From JAFAYN01 sp963733105 (GTDB lineage: Bacteria > Gemmatimonadota > Gemmatimonadetes > Longimicrobiales > Longimicrobiaceae), in contig CAVTCB010000010.1 of NCBI GenBank assembly GCA_963733105.1, positions 372,001-436,000 on the forward strand: DNA of 64,000 bases. Direction: 5' to 3'. Position 1 is the stretch's first letter, and every line of letters begins with the position of its first letter. Below, piece after piece: positions 25,242 through 33,996 of the stretch. The position numbers were made by a program, and so were the translations under genes. A model generated the notes under the pieces. That model was not told the origin of the DNA. It worked only from the letters and a program-made list of their open reading frames with translations, and did not search any database.

Positions 25242-26159
25242 ATGAGAAACGTCTCCGTCCCCACCCTCGCCGCCGCGGGCGCGGCGCTCCTCGCGCTCTC
25301 GGGGTGCGCCGCCGCGGCGCAGGCGGGCGACCCGCTCACCCGGCCGTACCCGGCCGGGGAGTGCTCGAGCTGCGCCGGGTGGAGCGTGCCGCAGGCGCCC
25401 GTCCGCATCCACGGGAACACGTACTACGTGGGGACGCGCGAGCTGAGCGCGCTGCTGATCACCTCGCCCGAGGGCCACGTGCTCATCGACGGGGCGCTCC
25501 CGAACTCCGCGCCGCAGATCCTGGACAACGTCCGGGCGCTGGGCTTCGACGTCCGGGACGTCCGGCTCATCCTCAACTCGCACGTGCACTTCGACCACGC
25601 CGGCGGGATCGCGGCGCTGCAGCGGGCCTCCGGCGCGCGCGTCGCGGCGAGCGTGCCCAGCGCCCCCGTCCTGGAGCGGGGTATCTCGGACTCCTCCGAT
25701 CCCCAGTACGGCATCCTGCTCGCCTATCCCCGGGTGCCGGGCGTGCGGCGCTTCGCGTACGGGGACACCCTCCGCGTCGGCCCGATCGCGCTGGTGCCGC
25801 ACCAGACGGCGGGCCACACGCCCGGCGGGACCACCTGGACGTGGCGGTCCTGCGGCGAGGGGGGCTGCCTCGACATGGTCTACGCGGACAGCCAGAGCCC
25901 GATCTCGGCGGACGGCTTCCGCTACACCGACAGCCGCACCTATCCCACGGCGGTGGCCGACTTCGAGCGGGGCTTCCGGACGCTGGAGACGCTCCGCTGC
26001 GACGTCCTGATCACCCCGCACCCCGGCGGCTCCGCCCTGTGGGAGCGCCTCGCGGGGGAGCGCGGAGGGCTGGTGGACCGGGAGGCGTGCAGGCGGTACG
26101 CGGCCGAGTTCCGCGAGCGGCTCCGGCGCCGGCTGGAGACCGAGCGCGGAGCCAGGTAG
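25242..26159 (+). CDS. subclass B3 metallo-beta-lactamase
   Basis: Exported zinc beta-lactamase-like hydrolase (305 aa). The signal ends in a lipobox-like LSGCA (Cys22). All six B3 zinc ligands are visible: HVHFDH at 114-119 (His/His/Asp/His), His192 in TAGHTPGGTTW and His260 in LITPHPGG. The N-terminal CAGWSVPQAPVRIHGNTYYVG and VLIDGALPNSAP are characteristic of subclass B3 (L1/GOB/FEZ-like). B3 enzymes hydrolyse penicillins, cephalosporins and carbapenems, so intrinsic resistance is plausible but untested. Its 3' end is overlapped by 220 bp by the opposite-strand cbiZ frame. Confidence 0.92.
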   Translation: MRNVSVPTLAAAGAALLALSGCAAAAQAGDPLTRPYPAGECSSCAGWSVPQAPVRIHGNTYYVGTRELSALLITSPEGHVLIDGALPNSAPQILDNVRALGFDVRDVRLILNSHVHFDHAGGIAALQRASGARVAASVPSAPVLERGISDSSDPQYGILLAYPRVPGVRRFAYGDTLRVGPIALVPHQTAGHTPGGTTWTWRSCGEGGCLDMVYADSQSPISADGFRYTDSRTYPTAVADFERGFRTLETLRCDVLITPHPGGSALWERLAGERGGLVDREACRRYAAEFRERLRRRLETERGAR

Positions 26160-26848
26160 GCCCGCGGCCCTAACCGGCGGCCTCGGCGCCGGGCCCACCC
26201 CTCGATCCCGCGGCGCACGGCCTCCTCCACCGCCGCGCCCACGAGGTGCCCCGCCTCCGTGTGCTTCCCGGCGTAGGGAAGGGGCTCCCCGCCCTCGGGC
26301 GCGGCGACGACGATGCAGTCCGTCCCCGTTCCCGTCGCGGGGAGGCCCGTGCGGAGGCTGCGGACCCCGGCCTCCAGCACCGCCAGCGTCCGCGCCTCGG
26401 CGGCGAGGGCCAGGGTCTCCGCCAGCGCCTCCTCGGTGAGCGGGGCGGAGACGTGGACCAGGAGGTTGATGGTCCCCACCTTCGCCGCCGCGATGGTGGA
26501 GCCGACGCCCGGCGGGTCGCCCGCGCGCAGCGCGTTCCCCAGCCCCACCGTCGCCACGCACCGCCCGGACAGTCCCTCGCCGGTCTTCCGCTCGACGTCC
26601 ACGTACCCGTCCAGCGAGGCGCTGGTGAGGAGCCCCACCGCGTCCGGGAGGCCGGCGGCGGCCAGGCGGTCCCGCAGCAGCTCGCGCGGGTCGGTGTCCG
26701 GGCACAGCTCGGCGTTCACCACCTGGTGCCAGGCCACGGCGTCCGCGCGGCGGCGCCCCCCGCCCACCACGGCCCAGCTCAGCACGGCGTGCGGCTCCGC
26801 GAAGCGCGCGACCAGCCAGCGGCCCTCCCGGACGACGCGCACGCTCAT
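25940..26848 (-). CDS. cbiZ: adenosylcobinamide amidohydrolase
   Basis: CbiZ cleaves the amide bond of adenosylcobinamide during salvage, giving cobyric acid. The family core is clear in the first 225 residues: AVVGGGRRRADAVAWHQVVN, GLLTSASLDGYV, CVATVGLGNALRAGD, STIAAAKVGTINLLVHV, and TGTDCIVVAAPEG...YAGKHTEAGHLVG. After GWARRRGRRLG no stop occurs, and the frame continues about 75 Arg/Ser-rich residues antisense to the beta-lactamase gene. That extension is probably not functional. ATG 26848 overlaps the cobU stop (ATGA), so translation is coupled. Confidence 0.88.
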   Translation of the reverse strand: MSVRVVREGRWLVARFAEPHAVLSWAVVGGGRRRADAVAWHQVVNAELCPDTDPRELLRDRLAAAGLPDAVGLLTSASLDGYVDVERKTGEGLSGRCVATVGLGNALRAGDPPGVGSTIAAAKVGTINLLVHVSAPLTEEALAETLALAAEARTLAVLEAGVRSLRTGLPATGTGTDCIVVAAPEGGEPLPYAGKHTEAGHLVGAAVEEAVRRGIEGWARRRGRRLGPRAYLAPRSVSSRRRSRSRNSAAYRLHASRSTSPPRSPARRSHRAEPPGCGVIRTSQRSVSSVRKPRSKSATAVG

Positions 26849-27378
26849 TTGATCCGCACGGGAATTCCGGAGACCATCAGCACCACCTCCTCCGCCGGGG
26901 CGGCCAGGAGGGCGTTGGCGCGCCCCAGGGCGTCGCGGTACCAGCGCCCCAGCGAGGTGGGCGGGTGGACGCCCATCCCCACCTCGTTGGTGACCACGAT
27001 CGTCGTCCCCTCGCGCGCGAGCGCCGCGTCGCGCAGCGCCTCCGCCTCCGCCAGCACCGCCGCCTGCGCGGCCTCCTCCCCCTCCGCCTCCGCGGCCAGC
27101 AGCGCGTTGGAGGCCAGCACCGTCAGGCAGTCCACCAGCACCACGGCCGTCCGCGCGGCCCGCACCGCCGCCGCCGCGTCGCGCGGGGCCTCCACGGTGG
27201 CCCACTCCACGGGGCGCTCGGCGCGGTGGCGGGCGATGCGCCGCTCCATCTCCGCGTCCAGCGCCTCCGCCGTGGCGACGTAGGTGACCTCCGCGCCCGC
27301 CATCTCCCCGGCGCGGCGCTCGGCCCAGCCGCTCTTCCCGCTCCGCGCCCCGCCGGTCACCAGGACGATCCGCCCCAT
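26845..27378 (-). CDS. cobU: adenosylcobinamide kinase/guanylyltransferase
   Basis: CobU phosphorylates adenosylcobinamide and attaches GMP (177 aa, full length). The P-loop GGARSGKS is at 9-16, VTYVATAEALDAEMERRIARHR corresponds to the substrate loop, VVLVDCLTVLASN is Walker B-like, and VTNEVGMGVHPPTSLGRWYRD is the conserved signature. It lies 3 bp after cobQ and overlaps cbiZ, forming cobQ-cobU-cbiZ on the minus strand. CobU and CbiZ together suggest cobinamide salvage feeding cobyric acid formation. Confidence 0.95.
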   Translation of the reverse strand: MGRIVLVTGGARSGKSGWAERRAGEMAGAEVTYVATAEALDAEMERRIARHRAERPVEWATVEAPRDAAAAVRAARTAVVLVDCLTVLASNALLAAEAEGEEAAQAAVLAEAEALRDAALAREGTTIVVTNEVGMGVHPPTSLGRWYRDALGRANALLAAPAEEVVLMVSGIPVRIK

Positions 27379-27381
27379 CGG

Positions 27382-28854
27382 CTACGCCCCCGCCCGGGCG
27401 AAGCCGGCGAGCCGGTCCACCGCGTCCATGTCGAGCGCGGCCTCCACGGCGTCGGCCAGGCGGTCCAGCTCGCGGTCCAGGTGCGCGTCCCAGGCGGAGC
27501 CCGCCCGCGCCTCCGCGCCCAGCGAGGCGAGCCAGGCCGCGCGCAGGGCGTCGTCCGCGAAGACGCCGTGCAGGTAGCACCCCCAGACGCTCCCCGAGAC
27601 CACCCCCGCGGGCTCCCCCCCGATCTCCATCAGCACCTCCGCGCCGGGGCCGGCCTCCGTGCGCCCGTGGTGGATCTCGTACCCCGCCGCCTCCCGGCCG
27701 CGGAGCGCCGCCAGCGGGCCGGCGCCCGCCGTCCAGCGCCCGCGTGCCCGGCGCGTGGTCTTCCCCTCCGCCAGCTCCGTGCGCACGTCGAGGAGCCCCA
27801 GGCCGGGGACCTCGCCGCCGCCCTCCAGCCCCAGCGGGTCGGCCACCGTGGCGCCGAGCATCTGGTAGCCGCCGCACAGGCCCACCACGGGGACGCCGGC
27901 CGCGGCGCGGGCGCGGACCGCGGCGGCGAGGCCGCTCTCCCAGAGCCAGCGCAGGTCGCCCGTGGTGTTCCGCGTCCCGGGGAGGACCACGGCGTGGGCG
28001 CGCTCCAACCCCTCCGGCCGGTCGGTCCAGCGGACGCGGACGCCGGGCTCGGCGGCGAGCGGGTCCAGGTCGTCGAAGTTGGCCAGGTGCGGGAGGCGCA
28101 CGGCGGCGATCTCGATCCCCCCCGCCGAGCCGCGGTCGTCCAGGGAGGCGGCGTCCTCGTCGGGGAGGTCCAGGCGGAGCCAGGGGACCACGCCCAGGGT
28201 GGGGACGCCGGTCCGCTCGCGGAGGACTTCGGGGGCGGGGGCGAGGAGGGAGGCGTCGCCGCGGAACTTGTTGAGGACGAAGCCGGCGATGCGGGCGCGG
28301 TCCTCCTCCGGGAGGAGCGCCCAGGTGCCGTAGAGCGCGGCGAAGGCGCCGCCCCGGTCGATGTCGGCCACCAGGAGCACGGGGGCGCCGGCCTCCCGCG
28401 CCACGCGCATGTTGACCACGTCGGGGAGGTTGATCTCCGCGGGGCTCCCGGCGCCCTCGATCACCACCAGGTCGGCGTCGGCGCGCACGGCGGCCAGGGA
28501 GCGGCGCACCACCTCCCAGAGCGCGGCCTTCCGCTCGGTCCAGGGGAGGGCGGTGAGCGCCGGGTCGCGCCGGCCCAGGACGATCACCTCGGAGCGGGTG
28601 TCGGCCAGCGGCTTGAGGAGGACGGGGTTCATCTCCGGGCGCGGCTCCACCCCCGCGGCGCGCGCCTGGAGCGCCTGCGCGCGGCCGATCTCCCCGCCGC
28701 AGGGGGTGACCGCCGCGTTGTTGCTCATGTTCTGCGCCTTGAACGGGAGCACGCGCACCCCCCGCCGCGCGTAGACGCGGCAGAGGGCGGCGGTCAGCAG
28801 GGACTTCCCCGCGCCGGAGGAGGTCCCCTGCACCATCAGCGTGCGAGCGGTCAA
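27382..28854 (-). CDS. cobQ: cobyric acid synthase
   Basis: Glutamine-dependent amidotransferase of 490 residues making cobyric acid from adenosylcobyrinate a,c-diamide. The ATPase half shows MVQGTSSGAGKSLLTAALCR (P-loop) and the conserved FKAQNMSNN, PEMNPVLLKP and ADIDRGGAFAA. The glutaminase half has the nucleophile Cys in VVGLCGGYQMLG and His in GYEIHHGRTE. ATG 28854 gives the family start. It begins the cobQ-cobU-cbiZ operon, divergent from cobB across a repeat-containing interval. Confidence 0.95.
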   Translation of the reverse strand: MTARTLMVQGTSSGAGKSLLTAALCRVYARRGVRVLPFKAQNMSNNAAVTPCGGEIGRAQALQARAAGVEPRPEMNPVLLKPLADTRSEVIVLGRRDPALTALPWTERKAALWEVVRRSLAAVRADADLVVIEGAGSPAEINLPDVVNMRVAREAGAPVLLVADIDRGGAFAALYGTWALLPEEDRARIAGFVLNKFRGDASLLAPAPEVLRERTGVPTLGVVPWLRLDLPDEDAASLDDRGSAGGIEIAAVRLPHLANFDDLDPLAAEPGVRVRWTDRPEGLERAHAVVLPGTRNTTGDLRWLWESGLAAAVRARAAAGVPVVGLCGGYQMLGATVADPLGLEGGGEVPGLGLLDVRTELAEGKTTRRARGRWTAGAGPLAALRGREAAGYEIHHGRTEAGPGAEVLMEIGGEPAGVVSGSVWGCYLHGVFADDALRAAWLASLGAEARAGSAWDAHLDRELDRLADAVEAALDMDAVDRLAGFARAGA

Positions 28855-28970
28855 GCCGGAGCCGCGGAGCGGGTGGCAGAGGTCGGGAGGCCCGAGTCTA
28901 CCGCCTCGCGGGGGAGGGTGTCAATTTCGATGTGGTACCGGGTCTGGTTGAAGCGGGACGAAGGGTTGGG

Positions 28971-29100
28971 TTCGGGCGTGCCCCCGGCTGCGCCGGGGTC
29001 GGGCTGCGGCTCCGTAGGACACGATACGACCGTGTCCAACGGAGGCGAGCCCCCGCAAACCACGCGGGGTCTCGCCCCTTCGGGCTCGCATCCCTCACGC
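28971..29100 (+). repeat. dispersed structured repeat, copy 1
   Basis: One of five about 130-bp copies. It has a C/G hairpin near the start, then stem CTCCGTAGGACACG/CGTGTCCAACGGAG with an internal A-A mismatch, then stem GCGAGCCCCCGC/GCGGGGTCTCGC with an internal C-T mismatch and AAAC loop, ending GCATCCCTCACGC. It fills most of the 370-bp gap between the divergent cobQ and cobB genes; no B12 riboswitch features are seen there. Confidence 0.85.
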
Positions 29101-29224
29101 AACTGCTTACCGTACGGGTAGTTGTAGTAGGAGTCGCCGACGACCCCGCCCGATCCAACCGGATTTGGTATGAGGCGGGTCCAGCGGTGTGGACGCGTCG
29201 CCGGACGCCTTGCATCTTCCCCGC

Positions 29225-30616
29225 ATGCCCGACCTCCACCTCCCCCGCCTCGTCCTCGCTGCTCCCGCCACCGGGCAGGGTAAGACCACGGTGGCCGCGG
29301 CGCTGATGCGCCTCCTGGCCGACCGCGGGCTCCGCGTGGCGCCGTTCAAGGCGGGGCCGGACTACGTCGATCCCTCCCACCACCGCGCCGCCGCGGGGCG
29401 GGCGAGCCGCAACCTGGACGGGTGGCTCCTCCCGCCGGACACGCTGCGCGCCCTGTTCCGCCGCGCCGTGACGGGGGAGCGGGAGGCGGACGTGGCCGTC
29501 GTCGAGGGAATGATGGGGCTGTTCGACGGGCGCTCGGCCACGTCGGAGGAGGGCTCCACGGCGGAGACGGCGAAGCTGCTCGCCGCGCCCGTCGTCCTCG
29601 TGCTGGACGTGTGGGCCATGGCGCGCTCGGCCGCCGCCGTGGTGCGCGGCTTCCACGGCTTCGACCCGGCGCTCCCGCTCGCGGGGGTGGTGCTGAACCG
29701 CGCCGCGGGTACCGGGCACTACCAGATCTGCCGGGACGCGATCGAAGCGGCAACGGACGTCCCCGTGCTCGGCTGGCTCCCGGCGGACCCGGCGCTCGCC
29801 GTCCCGGAGCGCGACCTGGGACTGGTGCTCGCGGGGGAGGCGCGGATGGAGCTGGACCGGCTGGCCGAGCGCGCCGCGGCCACGCTGGACGTGGACGGCC
29901 TGCTGCGGACGGCCCGCGCCGCGCCCCCGCTCCCGGACGGGCCCGACCCGCTCCCGCCCGCCGCCGGGACGACGCGCGCCACGATCGCCGTCGCCCGGGA
30001 CGCGGCGTTCGACTTCTACTACGAGGACAACCTGGACCTCCTCCGCGACCTGGGGGCGGAGCTGCGCTTCTTCTCGCCGCTGGAGGACGCGCGGCTCCCG
30101 GAGGGCGCGGGGGCGCTGTACCTGGGCGGCGGCTACCCGGAGCTGCACGCCGCGCGGCTGGCGGCCAACGGGGAGATGCGCGAGGCGGTGCGCCGCTTCG
30201 CCGCGTCGGGGAAGCCGGTGTACGCCGAGTGCGGGGGGCTCATGTACCTGTCGGAGGCGCTGGAGGACGCGGCCGGCGAGCGCCACCCGATGGCCGGCGT
30301 GGTCCCCGGCGTCTCCGTCATGCGCGAGCGCGTCACCCTCGGCTACCGCGAGGTCCGCGCGCTCCGCGACTCCCCGCTGGCGCGGGCGGGGGAGACGGTG
30401 CGCGGGCACGAGTTCCACTACTCCGTCCTGGAGCCCGCCCCGGCGGAGCCCGCGTACCGGCGCGCGGACGGCGGGGAGACGGAGGGCGCCGTCGCCGGGC
30501 CGCGCGACAACGTGCTCGCCACCTACCTGCACGTGCACTTCGGGACCGATCCGCGGCTGGCGCGGCGGCTGGTGGACGCCGCGGCCTCCGCGCAGCCCGG
30601 GAAACGAGACTCTTGA
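29225..30616 (+). CDS. cobB: cobyrinate a,c-diamide synthase
   Basis: CobB/CbiA amidates carboxyls a and c of cobyrinate using glutamine and ATP (463 aa). The ATPase domain opens LVLAAPATGQGKTTVAAALMR, with FKAGPDYVDPSHH and VVEGMMGLFDG following. The class I glutaminase domain has LYLGGGYPELHAARLAAN and Cys in VYAECGGLMYLSEAL. The C-terminal GHEFHYS carries the catalytic His. ATG 29225 is preferred over ATG 29189, as it begins at the conserved strand. With CobQ, CobU and CbiZ it completes four corrinoid genes in this locus. Confidence 0.95.
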   Translation: MPDLHLPRLVLAAPATGQGKTTVAAALMRLLADRGLRVAPFKAGPDYVDPSHHRAAAGRASRNLDGWLLPPDTLRALFRRAVTGEREADVAVVEGMMGLFDGRSATSEEGSTAETAKLLAAPVVLVLDVWAMARSAAAVVRGFHGFDPALPLAGVVLNRAAGTGHYQICRDAIEAATDVPVLGWLPADPALAVPERDLGLVLAGEARMELDRLAERAAATLDVDGLLRTARAAPPLPDGPDPLPPAAGTTRATIAVARDAAFDFYYEDNLDLLRDLGAELRFFSPLEDARLPEGAGALYLGGGYPELHAARLAANGEMREAVRRFAASGKPVYAECGGLMYLSEALEDAAGERHPMAGVVPGVSVMRERVTLGYREVRALRDSPLARAGETVRGHEFHYSVLEPAPAEPAYRRADGGETEGAVAGPRDNVLATYLHVHFGTDPRLARRLVDAAASAQPGKRDS

Positions 30617-30661
30617 CAGCAGCGCCCCAGGTGCTAAATAATTCGCACGTGCTAATTATTT
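30613..30661 (+). promoter_or_regulatory. promoter and operator of blaI-M56 genes
   Basis: TTGACA at 30613-30618 and TAAATA at 30635-30640, spaced by 16 bp, form a good sigma70-like promoter. A perfect palindrome, AAATAATT/AATTATTT (30636-30643 and 30654-30661), covers the -10 element and start region, and GTGCTAA occurs twice as a direct repeat. This placement suits repression by the BlaI-type protein encoded immediately downstream. Confidence 0.75.
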
Positions 30662-30683
30662 GGCAGACACCCCGGAGCCGCGC

Positions 30684-31079
30684 ATGCCGAAGAAGTCGCC
30701 GCCCCTCCCCGACCTGAGCCGCCGCGAGCGGCAGATCATGGACGTGATCTACAGGCTGGGGCAGGCCACCGCGGCCGAGGTGCTTGACCGCCTCCCCGAG
30801 CCGCCCAGCTACTCCGCCGTCCGCACGCTGCTCCGCATCCTGGAGGAGAAGGGGCACGTCCGCCACGAGCAGGACGGCCCGCGCTACGTCTACCTCCCCA
30901 CCGTGCCGCGCGACTCCGCCAAGGAGTCCGCGCTCCGGCACCTCCTGGGCACCTTCTTCGACAACTCCGCCGAGGCGGCCGTCGCCGCCCTCCTCGACCT
31001 CAAGGGGGACGGCCTCTCCGAAGCCGAGCTGGACCGCCTCTCCCGCCTCATCGACCAGGCCCGCCAGCAGGAACGGTGA
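30684..31079 (+). CDS. BlaI/MecI/CopY family repressor
   Basis: Winged-helix transcriptional repressor of 131 residues (ATG 30684; a TTG at 30660 would add eight). The DNA-binding part is SRRERQIMDVIYRLGQATAAEVLDRL then PPSYSAVRTLLRILEEKGHVRHEQDGPRYVY. The C-terminal half, with KESALRHLLGTFFDNS, is the dimerisation and cleavage region. In BlaI/BlaR1 systems the partner M56 protease relieves repression. Here the M56 gene overlaps or abuts the stop, and an operator-like palindrome lies upstream, so autoregulation is likely. Confidence 0.93.
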   Translation: MPKKSPPLPDLSRRERQIMDVIYRLGQATAAEVLDRLPEPPSYSAVRTLLRILEEKGHVRHEQDGPRYVYLPTVPRDSAKESALRHLLGTFFDNSAEAAVAALLDLKGDGLSEAELDRLSRLIDQARQQER

Positions 31080-31081
31080 CC

Positions 31082-33931
31082 ATGAGCGCACTCCCCGACC
31101 TCCTCCCCGCCCCGCTCGCCTTCGGGGTGGAGCTGGCCCTCAAGGGCACCGTCCTCCTCCTCGGCGCGGTGCTCCTCGCCGCCCTCCTGCGCGGCGCCGC
31201 CGCGGCCGCGCGCCACCTGGTGTGGACGCTCGCCGTGGTGGGGCTCCTGGCGCTCCCGGTCCTGTCGCCGCTCCTCCCCGGGGTGGACGTCCCGCTCCCC
31301 CGGGCGTGGACCACCGCGGCCCCGGTCCTCCTCCCGCCGACGCTGGCGGCCCCGCCCGCTCCGCCGGCCACGCCCCGGGAGAGCGCCGACGCCGGCTGGC
31401 CCGCCCCCCTCCCGCCGGCGGAGGCGTCCGCTCCGCCCGCCCTCTCCCAGCCCAACGGGGCGTCCGCGATCCCCGCGGCCCCGGCGCGCGGCTCCGGGTG
31501 GGAGTGGGTGCTGGCCGCGTGGGCGGCCGGGGCCCTGGCGCTCCTCGCCCGGCTGGCGCTGGGGGTGGGGCGGCTGTGGCACCTCTCGCGGCGGGCCGAG
31601 GAGGTGCGCGACCTGCGCTGGAGCACGCTCGCGGCGGAGGTCTCGGAAGATCTGGGGCTGCGGCGCCCGGTGCGCCTGCTCCGCGGCCCGGGCGCGGCCA
31701 TGCCGATCACCTGGGGAACCCTGCGCCCGGTGGTGCTCCTCCCGGCGGAGGCGGACGCCTGGCCGGAGGCGCGCCGGCGCGTCGTCCTCCTCCACGAGCT
31801 GGCCCACGTCGCGCGCGGCGACTGCCTGACGCAGCTCCTGGCCCAGCTCGCCTGCGCCCTGTACTGGTTCCACCCGCTGGCCTGGCACGCCGCCCGGCGG
31901 CTCCGCACCGAGCGGGAGCTGGCGTGCGACGACCGCGTGCTGGGGCTGGGGACCCCGGCGCCGGAGTACGCCGGGCACCTGCTGGACGTGGCGCGCGCCT
32001 TCCGCGCCGGGCGGCGCGCGGACGTGGCGGCCATCGCCATGGCGCGCCCCTCCCAGCTGGAGGGGCGGCTCCTGGCGGTGCTGGACGGCCTCCGCGACCG
32101 GCGCCCCCCCTCGCGCGGGGCGCGGCTCGCCGCCGGGGCCGCGGCGCTGGCGCTGGTGCTCCCCCTCGCGGCGCTCCGCCCCGGGGCGCCCGCGCCGGCC
32201 GGGGCCGCCGCGCCGCCGCCGGCCGCGCGGGAGGCGGCCCCGGCCCCTCTCGCGGCGGTGGCGCCGCAGGGCTCCCCGCAGGAGCGCCGGCTGGCGGTGC
32301 GGAGCGGGGGGACCCTGTTCCTGGAGCTGGGGGCGGACGTGGGCGCGCGCGTCACGGGGTGGGACCGCGAGGAGCTGTGGGTGCGGGGGGACGAGGGGCG
32401 GCTGACGGTGGAGGCGGTGCGGGGCGGGGCGCGCGTCGCCGCGCCGCAGGCCGGCCGCGACGGGCGGAAGCTGGAGGTGCGGGTGCCGCGCCGCTTCGGC
32501 GTGCAGGTGCACGCCTCGGGCGGCGGGGTCGAGCTGCGCGACCTGCGCGGGCGCTTCTCCGGGAGCACCGGAGGGGGCGGGCTGGCGCTGAGCCGCGTCC
32601 AGGGGGAGGCGCGGCTGCAGACCGGGGGCGGCGGCGCGATGCTCGCCGCCTCGCGCCTGGAGGGCCGGGTGGACACCGGCGGCGGCGGGGTGGTGCTCGA
32701 CACCCTGCGGGGCGGGCTGGAGATCGTCTCGCGGGGCGGCTCGGTCCTCACCGGCGTGAGCGGCACCGTCGTGGACCTCGACATCGAGGTCGACGTCGAG
32801 AGGGAAGGCTTCGCCTACGTCACCGGGGAGGGCGGGGGGCGCCTGGACGCGGTGGAGGCGATCGGGCGGAACGCTCCCCCGGAGGCCGCCGCGGCGGCGC
32901 TGGCGCGGCTCGCCTTCGAGGACCGCGACGTGGACGTGCAGCGCGAGGCGGCCGAGACGCTGGGCGGGCTGGCCGGGGCCCACGGGACGGCGGAGCTGGT
33001 GCGCATCGCCCGGACCCACCCCGCGGCGCCGGTGCGCCGCGAGGCGGCGGAGGCGCTGGGGGTCAAGGCCACCGACGACGCCATCGCGGCCCTGCGCGAG
33101 CTGGTCGACCGCGACGCGGACCGCGGGGTGCGCGCCGAGGCGGTGGAGTCGCTGGCCGGGGCCGGGGAGCGCACGGACGTGCGGCGGCGGACCACGCCCG
33201 CCGAGGTGCGGGCCATGGTGGAGCGGATCTCCCGCACCCACCGCGACCCGGCCGTGCGCCGGCAGGCCCTGGAGGGGCTGGGACAGCTGGACGAGCTGCA
33301 CGAGCTCTCGGCCGAGGGGGAGCCGCTCGCTCCGCTCTCCCGGCTCTCCCCGCAGGACGACCCGGCGAGCGAGCGGCTGGCCCCCCTCCCCGGCGGCGCG
33401 CTGCGCCTGAGCGACGAGGCGCTGCGCGGCGCCCCCGACGCCGCGGCCATCCGCCGGCTCCGCGCCGCCGCGGCGCACCGCAAGACCGGCCCCGTCGACC
33501 TGGTGCGCGAGCGGGCGGAGTGGGCGCTGTCGCAGGTGCGGGACGGACGGGTGGTGGAGACGCTGACCGCCGCGCTGCGGAGCCCCGACTGGCGCGTGCG
33601 CGCCAACGCCGCGTGGGCGCTGGGGGTGGCGGAGGACCGCCGCGCCGTCGCCCCGCTGGTGGCGGTGCTGGCCGACGGGACGTGGCGGGTGCGGGCCAAC
33701 GCCGCAGCCTCGCTGGCCGCCCTCCCCGACGCCCGCGCGGTGGAGCCGCTGGTCCGCGCGCTCGCCGACGCGGAGTGGCAGGTGCGCGCCGCCGCCGCGG
33801 ACGCGCTGGGCCGCGCCGGCGACCGCCGCGCCGTGGCCCCGCTCAGGACCGCGTTCCGCGACGCGCACATGGCGGTGCAGGACGCCGCCGCGACGTCGCT
33901 GGAGCGACTCAAGGCTCAGGACCGGGCGTAG
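31082..33931 (+). CDS. M56 (BlaR1-like) metalloprotease fused to beta-repeat and HEAT domains
   Basis: A 949-residue membrane protein. Residues 1-390 are an M56 peptidase with about four membrane segments and the zinc motif HELAH at 238-242, plus RTERELACDDRVL downstream. Residues about 410-585 form a Gly-rich beta region resembling DUF4097-type adhesin repeats (GGGVELRDLRGRF, GGGLALSRVQGEA, GGGVVLDTLRGGL). Residues about 590-949 are HEAT-like repeats (VREAAE..LGxL; WRVRANAAWALG, WQVRAAAADALG). BlaR1 proteins normally end in a penicillin-binding sensor; here a repeat scaffold replaces it. An ATG at 31082 was chosen; GTG 31076 would overlap blaI. Confidence 0.9.
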   Translation: MSALPDLLPAPLAFGVELALKGTVLLLGAVLLAALLRGAAAAARHLVWTLAVVGLLALPVLSPLLPGVDVPLPRAWTTAAPVLLPPTLAAPPAPPATPRESADAGWPAPLPPAEASAPPALSQPNGASAIPAAPARGSGWEWVLAAWAAGALALLARLALGVGRLWHLSRRAEEVRDLRWSTLAAEVSEDLGLRRPVRLLRGPGAAMPITWGTLRPVVLLPAEADAWPEARRRVVLLHELAHVARGDCLTQLLAQLACALYWFHPLAWHAARRLRTERELACDDRVLGLGTPAPEYAGHLLDVARAFRAGRRADVAAIAMARPSQLEGRLLAVLDGLRDRRPPSRGARLAAGAAALALVLPLAALRPGAPAPAGAAAPPPAAREAAPAPLAAVAPQGSPQERRLAVRSGGTLFLELGADVGARVTGWDREELWVRGDEGRLTVEAVRGGARVAAPQAGRDGRKLEVRVPRRFGVQVHASGGGVELRDLRGRFSGSTGGGGLALSRVQGEARLQTGGGGAMLAASRLEGRVDTGGGGVVLDTLRGGLEIVSRGGSVLTGVSGTVVDLDIEVDVEREGFAYVTGEGGGRLDAVEAIGRNAPPEAAAAALARLAFEDRDVDVQREAAETLGGLAGAHGTAELVRIARTHPAAPVRREAAEALGVKATDDAIAALRELVDRDADRGVRAEAVESLAGAGERTDVRRRTTPAEVRAMVERISRTHRDPAVRRQALEGLGQLDELHELSAEGEPLAPLSRLSPQDDPASERLAPLPGGALRLSDEALRGAPDAAAIRRLRAAAAHRKTGPVDLVRERAEWALSQVRDGRVVETLTAALRSPDWRVRANAAWALGVAEDRRAVAPLVAVLADGTWRVRANAAASLAALPDARAVEPLVRALADAEWQVRAAAADALGRAGDRRAVAPLRTAFRDAHMAVQDAAATSLERLKAQDRA

Positions 33932-33996
33932 CCCGCGGAGGCCGGGCTCCGCCCGCCCCCGCGTCCCCGAATGCCAAAAATTTAGCAGGAGGTCCC

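Noticed and set aside
25242..26159. Metallo-beta-lactamase considered as glyoxalase II or a generic MBL-fold hydrolase
   Set aside because: The B3-specific N-terminal features, export signal and spacing of the last His fit subclass B3 better.
28855..29224. Possible cobalamin riboswitch between cobQ and cobB
   Set aside because: No B12-box or typical long leader is visible; the interval is mostly dispersed repeat copy 1.
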